Below are positions 1 to 6,850 of a stretch of DNA of 15,057 bases, one piece after another. This DNA comes from Clostridia bacterium (GTDB taxonomy: Bacteria > Bacillota_A > Clostridia > Oscillospirales > CAG-272). The position numbers and the translations under genes are program-made. The notes below the pieces were generated by a model that saw nothing but the letters and a program-made list of their open reading frames with translations, was not told the DNA's origin and did not search any database. Every line of letters starts with the position of its first letter. Within the stretch, counting starts at the first letter, position 1. The stretch is taken from NCBI GenBank assembly GCA_017408625.1, contig JAFQUG010000185.1, forward strand, positions 1 through 15,057. The letters are read 5' to 3'.

Positions 1-1
1 C

Positions 2-346
2 CTTGGAATGTTTGATGCTGATCCCGGCATGGCGGGTATCGAGATCGCGGGCGTGACCATCTATCCGCTGCATGAGTTAGAGCAATTCTGTGCGCAGAAT
101 CAGGTGGATATCGCGGTGCTGACGCTTCCCAAGGAGGACGTGCCCGCTGTGGCAGAGCGACTGGTCAAGTGCGGAGTCAAGGGCCTTTGGAACTACATGG
201 GCGTTGAGCTGGATTACAGCCGCGACGACATTGTAATTGAAAACGTGCACCTGGGCGACTCTTTGATGATTCTCAATTACGAGATCTGCCGCAAGATGCA
301 GGAAAAGCGCGAAGCAGGGCAGGCAAAGCCCGATTTTGAGGAGTAA
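2..346 (+). CDS. rex: Redox-sensing transcriptional repressor Rex, C-terminal part (5' end outside window)
   Basis: Rex is a homodimeric repressor that senses the NADH/NAD+ ratio and releases DNA from fermentation and respiration genes when NADH is high. Only about 114 codons are present. The frame is open to the left edge, so the ATG at position 8 is internal and the true start lies outside. What remains is the C-terminal part of the Rossmann domain: the phrase LTLPKEDVPAVAERLVKCGVKG is split here as LTLPKEDVPAVAERL and VKCGVKGLWNY, followed by VENV-like IENVHLGDSL, which matches the usual Rex ending. The winged helix and the GxGxxG nucleotide motif are not in the window. The gene ends 4 bases before the start chosen for the DnaD-domain gene, so the two are probably co-transcribed. 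The family call is firm; DNA-binding function cannot be judged from this fragment. Confidence 0.88.
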   Translation, partial: LGMFDADPGMAGIEIAGVTIYPLHELEQFCAQNQVDIAVLTLPKEDVPAVAERLVKCGVKGLWNYMGVELDYSRDDIVIENVHLGDSLMILNYEICRKMQEKREAGQAKPDFEE

Positions 347-350
347 GTAT

Positions 351-1412
351 ATGGCTTTGGAGATACAATACGGCAATCGCGTGGTGGTGCTGCCCGGCAA
401 GGCGGTCAAGGCCGTGGGGGATGCCGAAAAGAGCGATCTTGCGGTGCTGCTGGCACTTCTTTCGGACCAATCCCTTTGTGCCGGATACGGCCAAAGCGGA
501 AGCGTGGAGGCAATCGCCGCCGCAAGCGCGTGTACTGAGGACGAGGTGCGCGCTGCCATCGCATTCTGGCGCGGTGCGGGCGTGATCAGCGTTGGCGGTG
601 AAAAAAAGAAAAAGGCCGCAGAGCAGCCGGTCAAGGAGGTTGCGCCTGCCCCTGTGCAAGCTGCTCCCACCCAAGAGGCAAGCGGCGCGGTATTGCTGAA
701 AAAGACAGACGAATTACCTAAATATACGACAGCAGAGCTCGGAAATCTGCTCGAGGCACGCCCCGATACGGCTGCGCTCTTGCAGGAATGCCAGAATTTG
801 TTCGGCAAGCTGTTTTCCACGCACGAGGTCAATATCGTGCTGGGATTGACCGATTATTTGGGGCTGGATACCGAATATGTGCTGATCCTGGTCACGCACT
901 ACTGCCAGTATTGCAAAAGTCAGGACAAGAGACCCTCTGTGCGCGGACTGGAAAAGCTGGCTATCTCGCTCTATGATCGCGGCATTACCGACATGGATGC
1001 CTTGCAGGAGGAGCTGCTCCGACAGGAAGAGATGCAAAAGACCGAAAGCAAGCTGCGCACCCTGTTCGGTATCGGCTCGCGTGTGCTGACCGCCAAGGAA
1101 AAGCGCATGTTTTCGGATTGGCTGCATACGTACAAGTTTGATATGGAAATGATCGCGCTGGCCTTTGAGGTGGGTGCGGATGCATCGACCGACGTCAACG
1201 TCAGTTACGTCAATTCCATACTGAGCCGTTGGCATGCCGAAGAGATCCGCACGCCCGCGGATGTACAAGCCGAAAAGGAGGCACACGATGCCAAAAAGAC
1301 CAAGGGAAAGGCGACGGAACCAAGCGGCAGCTTTGATACCGACGATTTCTTTGACGCCGCCATGCGCAAGAGCCTTGGCGATCATTACGACGAGATCATG
1401 AAAAAGGAGTAA
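351..1412 (+). CDS. DnaD-domain protein (primosome / replication initiation)
   Basis: This is a 353-residue protein of the DnaD/DnaB primosome family, which in Bacillota helps remodel DNA and recruit the helicase loader at origins. The ATG at 351 is chosen over an in-frame TTG at 336 because GAGGAG at 338-343 sits 7 bases before it. Residues 1-82 form a small N-terminal domain with a winged-helix-like helix pattern. Residues 83-115 are a Lys, Pro and Ala-rich linker. Two DnaD-like helical repeats follow, roughly 145-215 and 232-305. The second contains YVNSILSRWHAEEIRTPADV, the typical DnaD ending with a Tyr, a Trp and an Ile before the tail. The C-terminus (305-353) is charged and probably flexible. 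The stop lies 3 bases before the start of the ATPase gene. Neighbouring a helicase-loader-like ATPase supports a role in helicase loading, but whether it equals B. subtilis DnaD or DnaB in function is not decided. Confidence 0.87.
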   Translation: MALEIQYGNRVVVLPGKAVKAVGDAEKSDLAVLLALLSDQSLCAGYGQSGSVEAIAAASACTEDEVRAAIAFWRGAGVISVGGEKKKKAAEQPVKEVAPAPVQAAPTQEASGAVLLKKTDELPKYTTAELGNLLEARPDTAALLQECQNLFGKLFSTHEVNIVLGLTDYLGLDTEYVLILVTHYCQYCKSQDKRPSVRGLEKLAISLYDRGITDMDALQEELLRQEEMQKTESKLRTLFGIGSRVLTAKEKRMFSDWLHTYKFDMEMIALAFEVGADASTDVNVSYVNSILSRWHAEEIRTPADVQAEKEAHDAKKTKGKATEPSGSFDTDDFFDAAMRKSLGDHYDEIMKKE

Positions 1413-1415
1413 GGC

Positions 1416-2390
1416 ATGGGCTACAATCAGGAAAATTTCCGCAGGATCCGCGAGGAATACAGCCGCAAATATCTGGATGTGCAAGAGGCCGCAAGCAAGA
1501 GAAGGGAAGAGATTCACGCAATCCTGCCCGAGGTCAAGGAGATCGATTCTCAGCTTTCGGATATGGGACTGAGGATCATGCAGGCCGCGCTGCAGAGTGA
1601 GAATTACGTAGCGGCTCTTGCCGAGATCGAGGCGCAGTCGCATGCTTTGGAGCAGAGAAGAGCCGAGATTTTGATCAAAAACGGCTTTCCCGCAGATTAT
1701 ACCGCGCCCCGATATGAGTGCGCAGCCTGCGGTGACACCGGCTATATCGATTACAAAATGTGCGATTGCATGCGCAAAAAGCTGGTTTTGGCGGGATACG
1801 CATCCAGTGGCATCGGCACACTGATGCAAACGCAGAGCTTTGAGAATTTCTCCTTGGACTACTATAAGGCCGACCGCATGACCTATCTGCTCATGCAGAG
1901 CAATTTTGACAGAGCCAAGGAATATGCCAAGACCTTCCACCCTGCAAAAAGCGAAAACCTTGCCATGTTTGGCGGTACGGGACTTGGTAAGACCCACCTG
2001 TCCACCGCGATTGCCCGAGAGGTGATTGAGGGCGGCTGGAACGTGGTGTACGTCAGCTGTGTGGATATGTTTGCAGATTATGAGGCGCAACGCTTTGGCA
2101 ACAGCACGGGCACGCCCACGGGCGCGGATTTGTCACGCTATACCGATTGTGATCTTTTGATCATAGACGATCTTGGCACCGAGCTGACCAATCAGTTCAC
2201 TACCTCCTGCCTGTACGGCCTGCTCAATACGCGTCTGAACAGGCATCTGCCGGTCATTCTGAGCACCAATCTGGAGACCGATGAGTTCCGCAAGCGTTAT
2301 TGGGATCGCATCACCAGCCGCGTGCTTGGCAACTTCACCGTCATGCCCTTCAAGGGAACAGATATCAGAAGACAAAAGCTGAGTAAATAA
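1416..2390 (+). CDS. DnaI/DnaC-like AAA+ helicase loader ATPase
   Basis: This 324-residue ATP-binding protein belongs to the DnaC/DnaI/IstB group, which loads the replicative helicase onto single-stranded DNA. An N-terminal helical part (1-95) is followed by a four-cysteine zinc-binding cluster (C102, C105, C116, C118), as in DnaI-type loaders. The AAA+ domain shows Walker A GGTGLGKTH (186-194), Walker B LLIIDD (247-252), a sensor-1 STN (283-285) and an arginine-rich stretch around 298-302 where the arginine finger would be. The start follows AAGGAG and lies only 3 bases after the DnaD-domain gene, so translation is likely coupled. IstB transposition helpers share this fold, but there is no transposase next to it and the DnaD neighbour argues for the chromosomal replication role. 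No terminator lies directly at the stop; the first strong one is at 2636-2697. Confidence 0.88.
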   Translation: MGYNQENFRRIREEYSRKYLDVQEAASKRREEIHAILPEVKEIDSQLSDMGLRIMQAALQSENYVAALAEIEAQSHALEQRRAEILIKNGFPADYTAPRYECAACGDTGYIDYKMCDCMRKKLVLAGYASSGIGTLMQTQSFENFSLDYYKADRMTYLLMQSNFDRAKEYAKTFHPAKSENLAMFGGTGLGKTHLSTAIAREVIEGGWNVVYVSCVDMFADYEAQRFGNSTGTPTGADLSRYTDCDLLIIDDLGTELTNQFTTSCLYGLLNTRLNRHLPVILSTNLETDEFRKRYWDRITSRVLGNFTVMPFKGTDIRRQKLSK

Positions 2391-2408
2391 AAAGAATGCT
2401 CCGACACA

Positions 2409-2438
2409 GGCGTGATACTCTTAACGGAGTATCACGCC
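2409..2438. repeat. Perfect 12-bp stem-loop downstream of the helicase loader gene
   Basis: GGCGTGATACTC (2409-2420) and GAGTATCACGCC (2427-2438) are exact inverted repeats around the loop TTAACG. No T-run follows, so it is not a classical terminator. Its arms contain GTGATA/TATCAC, the same word used in the spacers of the adjacent hairpin array, so it is probably the outermost member of that array. Confidence 0.75.
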
Positions 2439-2440
2439 AG

Positions 2441-2631
2441 TTCTATTCGCCTACGTGCGAGTATATTTCGCCAAAGGCGAAATTTTTGCTTACGCAGTGT
2501 TATTCGGTTTATGCCGAGTGATATTCGCTACGCGAGTTTGGAGGCGAATAGAATATCACTGTGAGGCGAAGCCGAACAATATCACTGCCCGAAGGGCAAT
2601 ATAACTCTTTGCGAAAGCAAAGAATATCACT
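2441..2631. repeat. Hairpin array with AATATCACT-type spacers, polarity inverted midway
   Basis: There is no coding gene here. A 12-bp inverted repeat, TTCTATTCGCCT (2441-2452) and AGGCGAATAGAA (2542-2553), frames the left half. Inside it are small hairpins with stems ATTTCGCC/GGCGAAAT (2465-2483), TGC/GCA (2487-2496), TCGG/CCGA near 2504-2516 and TCGC/GCGA around 2524-2534, separated by AGTGTTATT (2496-2504) and AGTGATATT (2517-2525). To the right the spacer appears as its reverse complement, AATATCACT, at 2552-2560, 2578-2586 and 2623-2631, with the variant AATATAACT at 2598-2606. These separate the hairpins GGC-GAA-GCC (2565-2573), GCCC-GAA-GGGC (2587-2597) and CTTTGC-GAAA-GCAAAG (2607-2622). 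Stem sequences differ from each other while spacers are kept. I recall similar intergenic arrays in other clostridial genomes but know no formal name or function. Confidence 0.8.
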
Positions 2632-2635
2632 CATT

Positions 2636-2697
2636 AAAAGCAGAAAAAGAGAGAGTAATTCGGAATTCGCTTCCGTATTACTCTCTCTTCTGTTTTT
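2636..2697. terminator. Bidirectional intrinsic terminator between convergent genes
   Basis: An 18-bp stem, 2648-2665 with 2671-2688, carries a single T-T mismatch and the loop TTCGC. It is flanked by AAAAGCAGAAAA on the left and TTCTGTTTTT on the right, so a U-tract follows the hairpin in both directions. It lies between the plus-strand replication genes ending at 2390 and the minus-strand symporter gene ending at 2809, and would serve both. Confidence 0.85.
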
Positions 2698-2709
2698 ATC
2701 GCAAGTTTT

Positions 2710-2783
2710 GCATTTGTATACAAATGCATTGGGCTATGCACACCCTTATCTTATTTTTGATAAGGACTATACCCACACGTGTG
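2710..2783. repeat. Cluster of palindromes after the symporter gene
   Basis: GCATTTGTATACAAATGC (2710-2727) is a perfect 18-bp palindrome. CCTTATC (2744-2750) pairs with GATAAGG (2759-2765) around an 8-base T-rich loop. CACACGTGTG (2774-2783) is a perfect 10-bp palindrome. GGGCTATGCACAC near 2731-2743 and GGACTATACCCACAC near 2764-2778 form a loose direct repeat. None has a clean U-tract on the minus strand, so they do not look like the symporter's main terminator. Their function is unknown. Confidence 0.55.
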
Positions 2784-2808
2784 TTGGAGCTTTTTGTCAA
2801 GTGATGAA

Positions 2809-4329
2809 TTATTTTTCAGCCTTTTTTGCCGCCTTCTTGGTATACGCCTTTTTGAAGATGGCCTTGCGGAACAGGATCACGGTGTACACGACCCAGGCGA
2901 CCGCCAGGACTGCCAGCACCAGCCAGCAATGCTCAATGGTATCGCAGATGTTGAACAAGAGCAGGAGCACGCCGCCAAAGGCAATGGCGGGGATACCCTG
3001 CAGCACCAGGTTGTTGGCTGCGGGAGTTTCAAATTTGGGGTCGATCTCACGCAAGAGGATCATACCGTTGCTGGCCGTACCCGTCAGCATACCGAACATG
3101 GAGAAGAAGGCCTCGTTGGGATATTCGGGGTAGAGGTGCTTGCAAGCCAGACGCAGGTAAATAAAGGTTGCGATCGCACCCAGCGCGCACACAATCAGTA
3201 GCTGCCACCACATACCGGACAGCTGCGAGAGGTCAATTGCGGCAACGCCGGCAATGATCATCAGATCGAACATAAAGCCGCTGATACGGTCGAGGAGGTA
3301 ATTGTTGGTCAGCTCGCGGTGCATCAGCTTGCCCTTCTTGAGCATCTTGATCACCCAACGAACCGCGGCTGCAAGAATGGTGCCTAAGAGGAAGTTAAAG
3401 CCCCAGATCAGATTGACGTTGATAAGACGCATGATCAGGTACGCAATGGCGTAAACCAGGAATACCATGCAGAAGTTGATGGTGAATTTATCCACCGACT
3501 CTGTCACGGGGATCTCCCCCTCGCTGACAAAGTCCTCCAAGGTATCCTGCAGGCCCTCTTCGCTGCGCAGCTTGAGCTTGCCCTTTTTGCGCAGAATGTT
3601 CATGTAGATCACGCCGATCACGCTCGCCACAATAAAGCCGACCGTTGCAATGGTCAAGCCCCATGTCGTGCCTCCGGCGAAGCCAAAGTCGGTCTCGTAC
3701 ATCTTGCCGTAGTTGAGAGCCTGACCGGTACCCTGGCCAAAGCCCAGCGCGAGAATGACACCGCCACCGGGGAAGAACCCGATCAGATAGAACAGCGCCA
3801 CGGTCACCGCAAGGCCAACAAGACCTTGAATGACGTAGGTTGCAGCGGTCAGAATGCCGGTCTCCATGACCTTGCCTGCGCTGGTTTTCTGCGAGTCCTT
3901 GGCCTGCTTGAGGCCAAGCGCGATAAAGCCGATGCCAAGCGCATGGTAAGTAATGATCTCCATGGTGGCCTGGTTGACGATATTATCATAGAAGGGGAGC
4001 AGCTTGAGCAGCAGGATCAAAAGGCCGCCCAAAAGCGAGGTGGGGATCAGACTTCTGCGGATGAAGGGGATCTTGCGGCGCAGAATGTTACCCACAAGCA
4101 ATGCTAATATCAGAATAAAGATCTGAATTAAGAATGACCACACGCTCTCGTCGCCAAACGATTCGATCGAGGCGATGTCCTCTGCGGGGTCTTCGACTGC
4201 CTCTGTTACGGCGGAGTCCGAGGAAGCATCGGGGGCGGCTTCAGCATATGCGATCACGCTGCCAAAGGTCATGCATAGCATGCTGATCACGACGGTGACG
4301 ATCAGAAAAATAAGAGATTTTTTTGACAT
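2809..4329 (-). CDS. ESS-family sodium:glutamate symporter (GltS-like) with N-terminal leader extension
   Basis: This is a 506-residue integral membrane protein of the glutamate:Na+ symporter family, expected to import glutamate with sodium. The family motifs are visible: GFGQGTGQA (196-204) in the first half, and FGMLTGTASNGM (412-423) followed by LLREIDP and TPAANNLVLQG in the second half. About ten or more hydrophobic segments fill 66-485, split by a charged cytoplasmic loop at 246-282. E. coli GltS is about 400 residues. The extra length here includes a signal-peptide-like start (residues 1-29, ending AYA before an acidic stretch) and an Asp/Glu/Ala-rich segment at 30-62. The C-terminus is Lys-rich. 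The ATG follows AGAAGGG with 8-base spacing, and a consensus promoter lies just upstream. It stands alone between a terminator on each side. Substrate specificity is inferred from family only. Confidence 0.82.
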   Translation of the reverse strand: MSKKSLIFLIVTVVISMLCMTFGSVIAYAEAAPDASSDSAVTEAVEDPAEDIASIESFGDESVWSFLIQIFILILALLVGNILRRKIPFIRRSLIPTSLLGGLLILLLKLLPFYDNIVNQATMEIITYHALGIGFIALGLKQAKDSQKTSAGKVMETGILTAATYVIQGLVGLAVTVALFYLIGFFPGGGVILALGFGQGTGQALNYGKMYETDFGFAGGTTWGLTIATVGFIVASVIGVIYMNILRKKGKLKLRSEEGLQDTLEDFVSEGEIPVTESVDKFTINFCMVFLVYAIAYLIMRLINVNLIWGFNFLLGTILAAAVRWVIKMLKKGKLMHRELTNNYLLDRISGFMFDLMIIAGVAAIDLSQLSGMWWQLLIVCALGAIATFIYLRLACKHLYPEYPNEAFFSMFGMLTGTASNGMILLREIDPKFETPAANNLVLQGIPAIAFGGVLLLLFNICDTIEHCWLVLAVLAVAWVVYTVILFRKAIFKKAYTKKAAKKAEK

Positions 4330-4355
4330 ACTCTAATCCCTTCTTTCAGTATGTG

Positions 4356-4373
4356 ATGTTACAATTATAACAA
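4356..4373. promoter_or_regulatory. Dyad over the symporter -10 box, resembling a clostridial Rex operator
   Basis: The minus strand reads TTGTTATAATTGTAACAT. The inner 16 bases are an inverted repeat with one mismatched pair. Compared with the clostridial Rex site TTGTTAAnnnnTTAACAA, 11 of 14 defined positions agree. It covers the whole -10 hexamer, where a bound repressor would block the promoter. Part of the match is forced by the TATAAT box itself, so this is a hypothesis. Confidence 0.35.
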
Positions 4374-4392
4374 ATTTTGGTACGCTTGTCAA
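4364..4392 (-). promoter_or_regulatory. Sigma-A promoter of the glutamate symporter gene
   Basis: On the minus strand TTGACA (4387-4392) is followed by exactly 17 bases and TATAAT (4364-4369), a full match to both consensus hexamers. The start codon is at 4329, giving a leader of about 27 bases with the ribosome binding site. Confidence 0.92.
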
Positions 4393-4426
4393 GAATATTG
4401 GGTGTTCCTTTGCTGAAATATCAGTG

Positions 4427-4462
4427 AAAAAGACCGTGAGTGCAGCAAGGCTGCACTCACGG
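4427..4462 (-). terminator. Intrinsic terminator of the surface glycosidase operon
   Basis: A perfect 13-bp stem, CCGTGAGTGCAGC (4434-4446) with GCTGCACTCACGG (4450-4462), has a 3-base loop and is followed on the minus strand by TCTTTTT. It begins about 10 bases after the stop codon at 4472 and lies just before the symporter promoter, insulating the two units. Confidence 0.93.
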
Positions 4463-4471
4463 AAAGGGATT

Positions 4472-6850
4472 TTAGCTCAATGCGCGGTACAGAATACGGA
4501 GAGAATCCTCGTCTGTGATCAGCTCGTCTGCGATCACGACCAAGCCCTCTGCTGTCAGCGTGATCTGTTTGCCCGCTGCCCCTATGACGGCATTTGCCTT
4601 GACGTATTGCATGCCGTAATGGTTGTAAGTCGTCTCGCCTGCACAGCTGTAGCCAAGAGACTCAAGGAAAGAGACGGGGAGATAGATCTCCTCGTTGCTT
4701 GCCAGCAGCACGCCCAGTGTATTGTCCTCGACCAATCTGACCGATTTGCCGCCCACAAACGCGTTGTAGGAGCGGGATTTGAGCACAACCATATCGTCTT
4801 CAAGCACGTCGGGGAGCTTGACTTCGGTTTGCTTGGTGGTATAGCGGTAGTTGTATCTGCCGCTCGGAGCTGCGTCACCCTGATCCAAGAATTCCATGAT
4901 ATCGCCGGTGGGTACCGAATTGTCCGCCCACTTGAAATCGAAGGTGTCGCCTGCGCCGATCAAGTCCTTTGCAAGCTTGATCTGCAGCACGTTGCCCGAA
5001 AGCGTGTACTTGGCACTGCCAACGCTTTGGAATTCCCAGGTGTCCGTACCAACGAATTTTTCCACGGAAACGTAGCCGTCTGCCTGCGTGCGGTTGATCA
5101 TGTAGTCGTAGCCGTACCAGCCCGTGGCATCGTCGCAGTCTGTGTTGATAAAAAGGTTCATCCAGCGGTTACCCTCGGGTGCGGTGATCTCGTCGGCGCA
5201 TTCCACGTAGAAATAAAGGGAAGAGGAGTCGCTTGAAACCTTGGCGGTCACGATGTCGTTTCTGCCCGAGAAGTTAACGTACATACCGTTCTCATTGCCG
5301 CCTACGTGACCGGGGGAGGTGCGGTGCGCGGTGTCGCCCTCGTAGTCGCGGTATTCGGGACCCACCGCGTACCACTGGCCAAGAGAGCCGTCGATATCGA
5401 TCGCCCATTGGCCAAAGGCGGATTCGATCTGCCTGCTTCCCTTGTAGGGACGCAGATTGATGGCCATCTGATAAAGGTAATTGTCGCCAAAGCCGCCCTT
5501 CATGGGCTCTAAGTCGCGGGAAAATTCGGGATTGAACTGATCCACGAAATAGGTGGTGTGGGGGGAGTCCGGATTGTTCGAAACGGTATATTCGCCTGCT
5601 AAGATCTGTCCGACCCCCGCGCCACCTGCACCGGCGCCCGACCATCTGCCCGCGATCCATTCGTTCCAGCCTGTTAGCATCAGCACGGGAGGATTGTTTT
5701 GGTAAACCTTTTCGAATTGATCGTCAAAGGCAAGGCCAAGACCGGTGGTGGTGTTCATCAAAGCATAGCCGAAGTTCCAATCTCCCTCGTATTCGGGAAC
5801 GCGGCGGTTGGCCCAGCTGCGGCCTGCCCGGAATCCAAACATATTGGTCGCCCAGAAGCCGCACATGGCGTACATCTGTTCAAAGTCGCCCTTGTCATCG
5901 CCGTACCCCTTGCTTTGCGTGTTGCCGCTCCAAGCCCAGCAGTCGATGCCCTTGCGCTTGGTGTACCAGTTGGAGGCACCGATCGCCCAGGAATAGCGAA
6001 TGGTGAAAAAGTCTCTTTGCTCATCGGTCATGGCCACGTCGTCGGGCAAGAGCAAAAGCGGCTTGCCCTCCCAATAGAACCAAAGATCCTCGTAAAGCCC
6101 GGGCTCGTAAAGGTTGTGCCACAGCTCGGCGAATTCCGCGTCGTAAGCACCGCACAAAAATGCGATCTTGGGAACGGCATAGCCCTCGCGGCGTACCTCC
6201 TCCCAAACCTTGAGCAGGGCTTCGTAGCTGACCTTGTGCGTGTTATTGTTGGTAATATCGAAGTAAACGAAGTCCACGCCCGCTTCGGCAAGCATGTAGG
6301 CGTGCTTGCGCAGCACCCATTCGTCGTTGGAGGAATAGTAACCGAAATAGGGCTCAGCCCAGTAGTGCGGATGGCCCTCGCCACCCTCTTGCATGACCTC
6401 GTAAAGCTTGTCTGTGCCGCCTTCCAGGTATGCGGCATAGTGGTCGGATGCGGGAATTTCGGAGATCGAGCTCTGATCTCTGTCTCTCCAAAGGAAATAG
6501 AAGATGCCGACTACGTTTTCGGACGGATCTTTCGTGTTTGCAGCGTCGGGTGTAGAGCGGTCCGCGCCGTCGGTTGCGACCCAGGTGTCGGCAAAGACAT
6601 CGCGCGTGGCGGGCAGGATGCCGTTGTGATTCTGATCGGTCGGATCGTACGAGTACGTCGGCAGAACAAGATCGGTCGTGGTCACAAAGGCGTCTGCCTT
6701 GGGGACATCTTGCTCGGGGGCTTGCGACTCGGGAGCAGCTGTGCTCTCGGCATCTGTCCCGACAGGCGGCTGCGGGTTTGAGGGGGTACATGCGGCCAGC
6801 GTGCCAAGCAGCATCATAAGACTCAATAAATAAAGCAAAAAGCGTTTCAT
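4472..6850 (-). CDS. Multidomain lipoprotein: GH99/WbsX-like putative glycosidase with CBM9-like and copper-amine-oxidase-N-like modules
   Basis: This 792-residue exported protein is probably tethered by lipid. The signal peptide ends in the lipobox LAAC with C21, followed by a Pro/Glu/Ser/Ala-rich linker to about residue 55. Residues 112-470 look like a TIM-barrel enzyme of the GH71/GH99/WbsX type. The visible marks are VVGIFYFLW (113-121), WAEPYFGYY (164-172), AGVDFVYFDIT (190-200), and VLMLTGWNEW ending at W398, where the WNEW strand end is typical of that clan. E166, D198 and E397 are candidate acidic residues; none can be assigned as catalytic. Residues 472-672 resemble a CBM9/DOMON-like sugar-binding beta-sandwich (IDGSLGQW near 486-493). 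Residues 686-790 resemble the copper amine oxidase N-terminal stalk domain. Its ATG overlaps the upstream stop by 4 bases after AAAGGAGG, so it is coupled to the partner gene. The glycan substrate is unknown; the enzyme role is inference. Confidence 0.72.
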   Translation of the reverse strand: MKRFLLYLLSLMMLLGTLAACTPSNPQPPVGTDAESTAAPESQAPEQDVPKADAFVTTTDLVLPTYSYDPTDQNHNGILPATRDVFADTWVATDGADRSTPDAANTKDPSENVVGIFYFLWRDRDQSSISEIPASDHYAAYLEGGTDKLYEVMQEGGEGHPHYWAEPYFGYYSSNDEWVLRKHAYMLAEAGVDFVYFDITNNNTHKVSYEALLKVWEEVRREGYAVPKIAFLCGAYDAEFAELWHNLYEPGLYEDLWFYWEGKPLLLLPDDVAMTDEQRDFFTIRYSWAIGASNWYTKRKGIDCWAWSGNTQSKGYGDDKGDFEQMYAMCGFWATNMFGFRAGRSWANRRVPEYEGDWNFGYALMNTTTGLGLAFDDQFEKVYQNNPPVLMLTGWNEWIAGRWSGAGAGGAGVGQILAGEYTVSNNPDSPHTTYFVDQFNPEFSRDLEPMKGGFGDNYLYQMAINLRPYKGSRQIESAFGQWAIDIDGSLGQWYAVGPEYRDYEGDTAHRTSPGHVGGNENGMYVNFSGRNDIVTAKVSSDSSSLYFYVECADEITAPEGNRWMNLFINTDCDDATGWYGYDYMINRTQADGYVSVEKFVGTDTWEFQSVGSAKYTLSGNVLQIKLAKDLIGAGDTFDFKWADNSVPTGDIMEFLDQGDAAPSGRYNYRYTTKQTEVKLPDVLEDDMVVLKSRSYNAFVGGKSVRLVEDNTLGVLLASNEEIYLPVSFLESLGYSCAGETTYNHYGMQYVKANAVIGAAGKQITLTAEGLVVIADELITDEDSLRILYRALS

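Noticed and set aside
714..2090. 458-codon open frame on the minus strand
   Set aside because: It lies opposite two clear replication genes with recognisable domains; its own translation shows no coherent family and has the irregular composition of an antisense shadow.
1416..2390. IstB-type transposition helper
   Set aside because: The ATPase fold fits, but there is no IstA-like transposase or insertion-sequence ends, and the N-terminal zinc cluster with a DnaD neighbour fits a helicase loader.
2441..2631. CRISPR array
   Set aside because: The repeated word is only 9 bases, the intervening units are self-complementary hairpins, and orientation flips; no cas gene is present.
2561..3133. 190-codon plus-strand frame starting in the hairpin array
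   Set aside because: It runs through the array, the bidirectional terminator and the antisense of the symporter gene; no ribosome site or family match.
5699..6781. 360-codon plus-strand frame
   Set aside because: It is antisense to the glycosidase-like lipoprotein, whose signal peptide, lipobox and domains are clear.
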